Assembly (NCBI GenBank): GCA_030015575.1
Contig: CM057346.1
Span: 115,487,899 to 115,551,898, forward strand
DNA length: 64,000 bases
Source: Agapanthus africanus
Taxonomy: Eukaryota > Streptophyta > Magnoliopsida > Asparagales > Amaryllidaceae
Reading direction: 5' to 3'
A program made the position numbers and the translations under genes. The notes beneath the pieces were generated by a model. That model had not been told where the DNA came from, searched no databases, and saw nothing but the letters and a program-made list of their open reading frames with translations. Of the stretch, positions 58,034 to 64,000 are shown one piece after another (position 1 is the stretch's first letter; each line of letters starts with the position of its first letter).

Positions 58034-58861
58034 CTAATCCAGCTTCGCCTTCGGTGCATTCTCCACGGGTGGAGGAGATCTTTTCAGTACGGCGGTAGGA
58101 GAGTTCCTGCGCACCTTGTTCAGCAATTCAAAGCTGTTCGCGATTGGAACAGCAGCATTGACTTCTACCATTGGGGCCGGTGGAATTAGCCCAGAGGGGG
58201 AGTTGCCCCCAGCTTTCCTTACTCGGCGCCACTGGCGACGTCGAGCGTGTCGAGCCGTTGGGATTGTTTCAGCTTGAGGGGTGACTTCGTCATACCCCCT
58301 GTTCTGGTGAGGCGCTGCTGGTACCAGCCTTTTGAAGACCAACGCCCGTCGAGCAGCAGTGTCTAACCTGTCAAAGATAGACCTCTGGGCGGGGGAAGTG
58401 GCTTTGAGGACTTCGACCGGAGCAGGAGCCGGAACAGTCAGTCTTGTGAAGACCGACCCTTTGGCAGGAGAAGCCTCCTTGACGACTTCGGGAGCAGGGA
58501 TGGCTATCCTCTTCGGAATAACCTTTTCTGGAATTGCAGGCTTCATCATGGGCCCACTTGAACTTTGGCCCAATCTGGCGAACACTGAGGCGCCGGAGCT
58601 GGACGACCCGTTGAGAGGGGTCGCAGTAGTGGTAAGTCGATCGAAGACCAACTTCTTTGGGGATTCTTGCGGCAACATCGGGGCATTGAAGCTCATGGGT
58701 GGGATCATAGTCCCAAAGAACAGCCCAGTCATGGCCTGAGTTACTTGGTCCACTGGCATCGTGAACAGGGAGGCCGCTTGAGGTCCGTAAGCTATGCCTC
58801 CGGATGAGGCGGAACGCGAGTTGCAGTTACAGCTAGAACACTTTGTGCAAGTAGACGCCAT
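58034..58861 (-). pseudogene. T1 gag N-terminus with V-F-x-R-L repeats
   Basis: The start is placed at ATG 58861 (MASTCTKCSSCNCNS) because T2 has the matching MASKCTC start and upstream text is leader-like. A cysteine-rich head is followed by repeated V-F-D/A/T-R-L motifs about 20-25 residues apart, each preceding a proline/alanine stretch. A basic region (R-H-A-R-R-R-Q-W-R-R-V-R-K) comes before the stop at 58034. Tat elements often carry an extra N-terminal segment before the capsid core; its role is unknown. Confidence 0.8.
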
Positions 58862-58987
58862 TGATGTTTCGTTTTCTGCGCCAAGCAAGAAACCAAATCT
58901 TAGTACCTCGAACCCAAGGACAACCATATCAAACCACGATTCGTTCGCGAACATGACACACGAAGTGTGGAGTGGAAAAAGAAAAAG

Positions 58988-59005
58988 GTCCCACCGGGCG
59001 TGCCA
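58988..59005 (-). promoter_or_regulatory. primer-binding site of T1
   Basis: TGGCACGCCCGGTGGGAC on the minus strand, five bases inside the 5' LTR end (GAATC spacer on the plus strand). It would pair with a tRNA 3' end to prime reverse transcription. Confidence 0.85.
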
Positions 59006-59010
59006 GAATC

Positions 59011-61657
59011 TGTTCCCCGCTGAAAGACGCGAACGGGGAGACACGACGAACGTCTCACCTGAATTTCGGGGCAGATTCTAATTGGTACTATCCGTCCACC
59101 TCTCCGAAGATGCCAAGTTGATTATGGCACCATGTATCGAAGGTTTAAACGGATGCGGCCGATGTAGCAGACTTCGTCAGATTCCCCCTCATTCGAGGGG
59201 TTTTTTATTCTGGGGACGCTCTTCCCTGCAGTTAATTACGCTACCGCATCGCGGTAACAACTTTCTCCTTCTCCAGATGGTCATTTCGTGTCGTGGGTGT
59301 TTGTTTTGTTTGTGGTTGTCCGTGGATTGTATACGGAGACTAATTTATGTTGTCGCCCGTAGGGCGTGGATTAGTCCAAATCCGTATTTTCTTAGATTTG
59401 GGTTTGGGGTTTGGGTTTAAGGATACGTTAGCCTCATTTGAGACTAAGATCAACTTAAACGTTAGTTAAGGATACGTTAGTCTAATGTTTAGACTAAGAT
59501 CAACTTAACGGGATCGTTTAGATCCAACAAAAGAGCATTTAGCCTCTATTTGTTTAGTTTAGGGACATTGCGGTCGATTAGTTTAAGGACATTACGGTCC
59601 AGGTTAAGGACATCGTAGTCCGTGAGTTTAACGACCTCACAGTCAAGGTTAAGGACATCATAGTCCATGGGCTTAAGGACCCTACAATCCAGGTTAAGGA
59701 CATCGTAGTCCATGGGCTTAAGGACCCCATAGTACAGGTTAAGGACATCGTAGTCCGTGAGTTTAAGGACCCCACAGTCCGGTTTAAAGACGTCATAGTC
59801 TATGGAATGCATGGTTGTCGGGACCCGTCACCTCTCTGAAGACGTTGAAGGATTACAACGATAGATATCAGGGGAGTAAAGAGATGTACCCTCGAACCGG
59901 CGTGAGTTGGTTGAAAGATCTGTAGTCCAATTTAGAACTAAGATCTGTTAAATATTCGTGAGCAGATGGGCTCAATTAAATATGAGTTGAGGATTTATGG
60001 CCAATATTAGGCTAAGTCCAATAAACATTTTGTTTATTCTGGCTATTGAGCCTTTATTTGAGTTTGGCCCTTTTAATAATGCTGAGCATTGGATCTTGAC
60101 ACCTTTTTTGTGTTGTATTGAATGCAGAGCATTCATTAGAACAATTTATATTCTGTCAGCGCAACACGTGGCGGGCCAGGCGCTTTGCGCCAGTTAAAGA
60201 GCGCGGTGCGCTTCTGCCAAGCAGCGCAGTGCGCTTCTACCAAGCAGCGCACACGAGAAGGACACGTGTCGTGCTTGGTGCTAAGTGCCAGATGATGGGC
60301 GCATTGCGCCAGTTTATGAACGCTAAGCGCTAGTCCATGAGCGCATTGCGCTATCAATTCATAGGCGCAGACGTGAGTGACACATGGCGCGCTTGGCGCT
60401 GAGCGCTAGCCCATAAGCGCAGTGCGCTATTTCAGAAGCGCAAAGCGCAAGTTGCATATGTGATTGACACGTGGCGCATTTTGGCGCAGAGCACCGGTCC
60501 AGAGAGCGTAGAAGCGCAGTTCAAGAGTGCAAGGCACATTTCAATAGCGCAAAGCGCATTTCAATAGCGCAAAGCGCATTTGATCAATTTTTATGATCTG
60601 TGAACAAATTTATGTTCTTTTAGAAGAGACTTTGTCTCAAGATTCAAGAACAACGGTTCTTATTTTTGAAAGGCTTGCCTTTATAGATCAATGATCTGTG
60701 TGAAGAATATGTTCTTCTTTTATTATGTGATGAGATCTTTTGATCTCTTTTATGCAAGACCTTGGTCTTTGTAGATCTATGTTCTTTTTTAAGAAGATAA
60801 TTCTTCTTTTTAATTATGAGATGAATCCATCTCTTTGTTCATCACCATTTTTACCTTGAAGAAAAAGTCTTCTTTTGCTGAGAGCTTTCTCTTCTTGCTT
60901 TGAGTTTTCTCAAAGTTTATAAGGGGGTTTCTCTATCTCAGACTTGAAGTCTTGGGGCCTTTATATAGGGCAAATTGATTTGTTAAATCAGTTAAAGAGA
61001 TCTTTCTCTGATTGATTTGGGGATGTTTCCCCACCGTTAGATCTTTGATCCTATAGCTTCTGTTTTACAGAAGGCAATCTTCTTGTTTTTAATAAGATTG
61101 AGAAAATCTTTCCATAACAGAATTTTAATTCTGATTAATTAATGATTTATCATTATTATTAGATCTTTTGATCTAACGGTGGGGAATTTTATAATTCCAG
61201 TGCTGGCGCACCCGTGCTTTGCACGTGGTGCGCTGCTCAGAGCGCAGCGCACCTTACGCTAGCACACCCGTTTTTGACACGTAGCGCGCAGCGCGCCTAG
61301 CGCTAGCGCACTCATGATGCGCTGCCTAGGGCGCAGCGCACCTGGCGCTAGCGCACCCATGTTTGATACGTAGCGCGTAGATGCGCTGCCTAGGGCGCAG
61401 CGCACCCGTGATTGACACATGGCACGCAGCGCGCCTAGCGCTGGATCTGAAGCGTTGCTTCAATTTTTGAATTTTGAATTTCAAAACAGAGCTTTGCTCT
61501 GATTGGGGGTGCACTGCCTAGGGCGCAGCGCACCTGGCGCTAGCGCGTCTATATTTGACACGTGGCGCGCAACGCGCCTAGCGCTGGATCTGAAGCGTTG
61601 CTTCAATTTTTAAATTTTGAATTTCAAAACAGAGTTTTGCTCTGATTGGGGGAAACA
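59011..61657 (-). repeat. 5' LTR of T1
   Basis: 2647 bp, starting TGTTTCCCCC on the minus strand at 61657 and ending GGGAACA at 59011. A minus-strand TATATAAA at about 60967-60960 would be the element promoter. It has the same internal blocks as the 3' LTR, including the GGAC/GTCC array (59556-59803) and the micro-hairpin field (60560-61190). Confidence 0.93.
59556..59803. repeat. GGAC-N6-GTCC hairpin array in 5' LTR
   Basis: Repeated units such as GGACATCGTAGTCC and GGACCCCACAGTCC alternate, joined by AGGTTAA or GAGTTTAA. The loop changes while the GGAC/GTCC stem is kept. Parallel arrays lie at 37287-37525 and 38636-38880. Confidence 0.92.
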
Positions 61658-62265
61658 ACACCCACGTGGGAGACACATGGAGCTCTTGGCGCCAACCACT
61701 GAGTGCTAAGCACTTTTTATTTTATTAGCGCTCACGTGAGAGGCACGTGGAGCGCTTAGCGCTGGGCGCCAACCACTGAGTGCTAAGAACTTTTTATTTT
61801 AGCGGCGTCCACGTGAATGGTACGTGGGGCGCTCAGCGCTTTTTCCTTCTTTGTGCATTTTTCTGAAAAGTTCAATTCTTTATTCTTCCCTAGATCTTCA
61901 ATCCCCAAGAACAAATTCATCCCTACGAGAATTAAATTCTCATTTGTGGGAGATTTGTCTCATGGATCTCAGATCCAGGGAAAGAACTATGTTCTTCTAT
62001 GAGGGTTAAACCCTTGGGTATACAGATGAGATACTATGATCTCTATTTATCTTGAAGAAAGTTCTTCTTCTCTCCTCTCTGTTTTTTTAAAGCACTTTTT
62101 GCTTGCTCCTTTTTTTTGAACTTGAAGTTTATGGGAGGGTTCCTCTGTAAAAGACTTGAAGTCTTGGGTCCTTTATATAGGGGAGGTTGATTTGTTGAAT
62201 TAGTTAAGGAAATCTCTCATTGAAAGATCTCTGATTAATTTGGGGATTTTATCCACCGTTGGATC
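61658..62265 (-). repeat. 5' LTR of T2, outer part
   Basis: Continues the LTR interrupted at 38068: CCCACGTG, GGCGCCAACCACTGAG and CTTTTTATTTTA text matches 37900-38060. It then follows the T1 LTR plan (CTTGAAGTCTTGG, CTTTATATAGG with a minus-strand TATA). It ends at 62265, where a copia LTR begins. Confidence 0.85.
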
Positions 62266-64000
62266 TGTCAGGTTCTTAGGCACTAGAACAAGGTTCTACA
62301 AGGTATCAACCATGCCAAATTTAAAATTTTCACGTGCCAAACAAGCTAAGCAAGGATCTTTACTAGAAAATTAGGGTTAACAATGAACAAGTAAACTATT
62401 TTACTTCTAAGAGTTAGGGATTGCAACCTTTGTTGTCCGTTCCTTCGCTTCACAAGCTCCGAGTTGAGGTCCCTTCACTGCGATCATCATGCTCCCGAAC
62501 TCTTGAGAGGCTCCATAAAGTGAATGATGCATTCTTACTAGTAATCTTCACAATCCAAGATGATCTACTTTGAGGAATCACAAACCCAAGCTCTCTTTTC
62601 AGTAATGAGGTATTAGTGAAGTGAACACCCTAATCTAAGTGGCCAGAATAGATGAGGATGATGAAGTAGGAATTTTGCTCTCTTTTGTTTTCTTTTTCTC
62701 ACAAAACAATCATCACAAAATAAAAGCTAGAAATCTTTTGGAGAGAGGAAGAAGAAGATCAAGTTGTGATGAATGAAAATGAATTATTGTTGAGGTTAGA
62801 AATGCAACCAAGGGTTAAGCATATCATGTTTAACTCTTGTAGAGAATTAACCATAGGCCAGGGTTAAAAGGTTAGGTTAACAAATATTAAGGATAAAACA
62901 AAAAGGGTGGACTTTGTCAAAGCAACATGAAGCTTCTCCAAAACTTATCCATCCAAATAAGAATTAAACCTAAAAGAAAATGTTAACCCAAAATTTAAAC
63001 CCCAGCGTGGTTTAATCTCTAAACCCTAGTTGCATTTGTAACCCTAACATGTTACAATATTATATATCACATATATAATATATAATGTAACAAAAGAAAA
63101 TAATACAATTAACATATATCATATATATATCAATGTATCATCAAGTGAGAAAAAGAATCATTTAAGTGAGCTTATGTTAGTTAATGTAATGTAATATATC
63201 ACATATATAATTATACATTAAATTATTAAATCGACACTTGATTTAATAACCCGGCTATATTTCATATAACCGACTAATACAATATGCATCTTTTTATCGA
63301 ATCAACACTTGATCCGATAACCCGGCTATATCACATATACCCGGCCGATATCACATATCGCGAGAATCGAATACGGTATCACATACATGTATTATTCTCG
63401 GTGCCACACATATCGCATATGTGCTCCTACTCCGTTTTGCCTGAGCCAGGAAACCTCTGTGTAGGACTCTAAAGAATCGTCAATACGCCGGCAGTAGGTG
63501 ATGATCATATCAAACACCCACAAGCCACAAGCGGTCAGCTAAATATAACAGTCAACCAGGTATTGAGCGATCAGAAGATCAACAAGCAAGCCTGTACACA
63601 CTCCTGTGAATCCAATCAGTAACATTCCCGTACAGTCCGGTCTCTTCGTCTGATATGTCGCATATCTAGTCTATGGATGGTAAACGTCAGACCCCAGTTA
63701 CCGATAAGTCATGTCGATGTGAGGCTCATAACGGGTCGAGAAACTACTGATAACACTTACCAGTAAATCTCCACATCAGCCCTGGTCAGGGTCTTCCAGT
63801 TATAACCAATCGAACACAGCGCAACATCAACTCCCAATACCGGGAGAGACGAAACCCTCCTATCGCTCATTGCCTCCATGTGATTCGGGACTGTACCTAA
63901 AAGCTACCATTTTGCACGTCCTCTTGAACGTGGTAAGGTGGAAATCAAAGCACAGTGGGAATCACACAAGACTCTATGACGATCTCGGGTCTACAGACTA
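62266..64000 (-). mobile_element. LTR of minus-strand copia element K2, cut by window end
   Basis: Starts TGTCAGGTTCTTAGG on the plus strand within the T2 LTR and runs to the window end. From about 63430 it aligns block by block with the K1 LTR (17265-17830), so it is a second member of that copia family in the same orientation. An AT-rich part with repeated AACCCGGCTATAT text lies at 63060-63400. Neither PPT nor internal domains are reached. Confidence 0.78.

Larger units (their letters stand above)
38069..61657 (-). mobile_element. T1: complete 23.6-kb Tat/Ogre-like Ty3/gypsy retrotransposon
   Basis: The minus-strand order is 5' LTR (61657-59011), PBS, gag, protease, RT, RNase H, second RNase H, integrase, long non-coding region, antisense gene, PPT, 3' LTR (40713-38069). 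RT before integrase marks Ty3/gypsy. Great length, the archaeal-type second RNase H, the D-N-G-S protease motif and an antisense extra gene point to the Tat lineage (Ogre/Grande type). The LTRs differ at about nine positions over a 345-base stretch compared by eye (39610 versus 60570), so insertion is not very recent. Many stops and frameshifts make it non-autonomous today. Confidence 0.93.

Overview
This window is plant nuclear DNA, most likely from an angiosperm. It holds a spliced HIPP-type metal-binding protein gene, many plant LTR retrotransposons (Ty1/copia and Ty3/gypsy, including the giant Tat/Ogre type with a second RNase H and an antisense extra gene), a MULE fragment, a hAT-type MITE and a foldback element. 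No rRNA, tRNA, CRISPR or prokaryotic genes were seen. The species cannot be named from the sequence. About 80% of the window is transposon-derived, and most of that is decayed.

Layout. 1-365: unassigned. 366-4791: a plus-strand copia element without its 5' LTR; its polyprotein lies in one frame broken by four stops. 4792-9090: host DNA with a small plausible gene (6510-6752) and a diverged duplication of its upstream region (about 4.9-6.0 kb versus 8.2-9.05 kb). 9091-16265: a MULE remnant split by a copia-like solo LTR (9792-15259), which is itself split by a pol-less gypsy element (9916-14728). 16266-about 20850: a minus-strand copia element with a 2 kb LTR. About 21500-22790: a second, plus-strand copia fragment. 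22909-28000: host DNA with a hAT MITE (24331-24958) and a foldback element (27144-27819). 28175-29302: the HIPP gene, the best host gene here.

From 31422 onward everything is nested minus-strand retrotransposon. A gypsy LTR (31422-32241) abuts a truncated Tat-like element (T2, internal region about 32370-36713, 5' LTR from 36714). A complete Tat-like element T1 (38069-61657, 23.6 kb) sits inside the T2 LTR, flanked by a 5-bp target duplication with one change (ACGCC/ACACC). T1 has 2.65 kb LTRs, PBS, gag, protease, RT, two RNase H domains, integrase, a long non-coding stretch, an antisense eight-exon gene encoding a plant-mobile-domain-like protein, PPT and 3' LTR. The remainder of the T2 LTR (61658-62265) is cut by another minus-strand copia LTR (62266 to the window end).

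The most unusual signal is structural. The non-coding parts of T1 and T2 are packed with very short inverted repeats (stems of 4-9 bp, loops of 2-10 nt), including three copies of a six-hairpin cassette whose stem sequences differ between copies while staying self-complementary. The antisense gene has seven short introns, all in phase 1, and its own plus-strand TATA box. T1 is now inactive: it has at least eight stops, three or more frameshifts and a mutated RT active site. The four stops that can be compared with T2 are all C-to-T or G-to-A changes, as expected from decay of methylated DNA.
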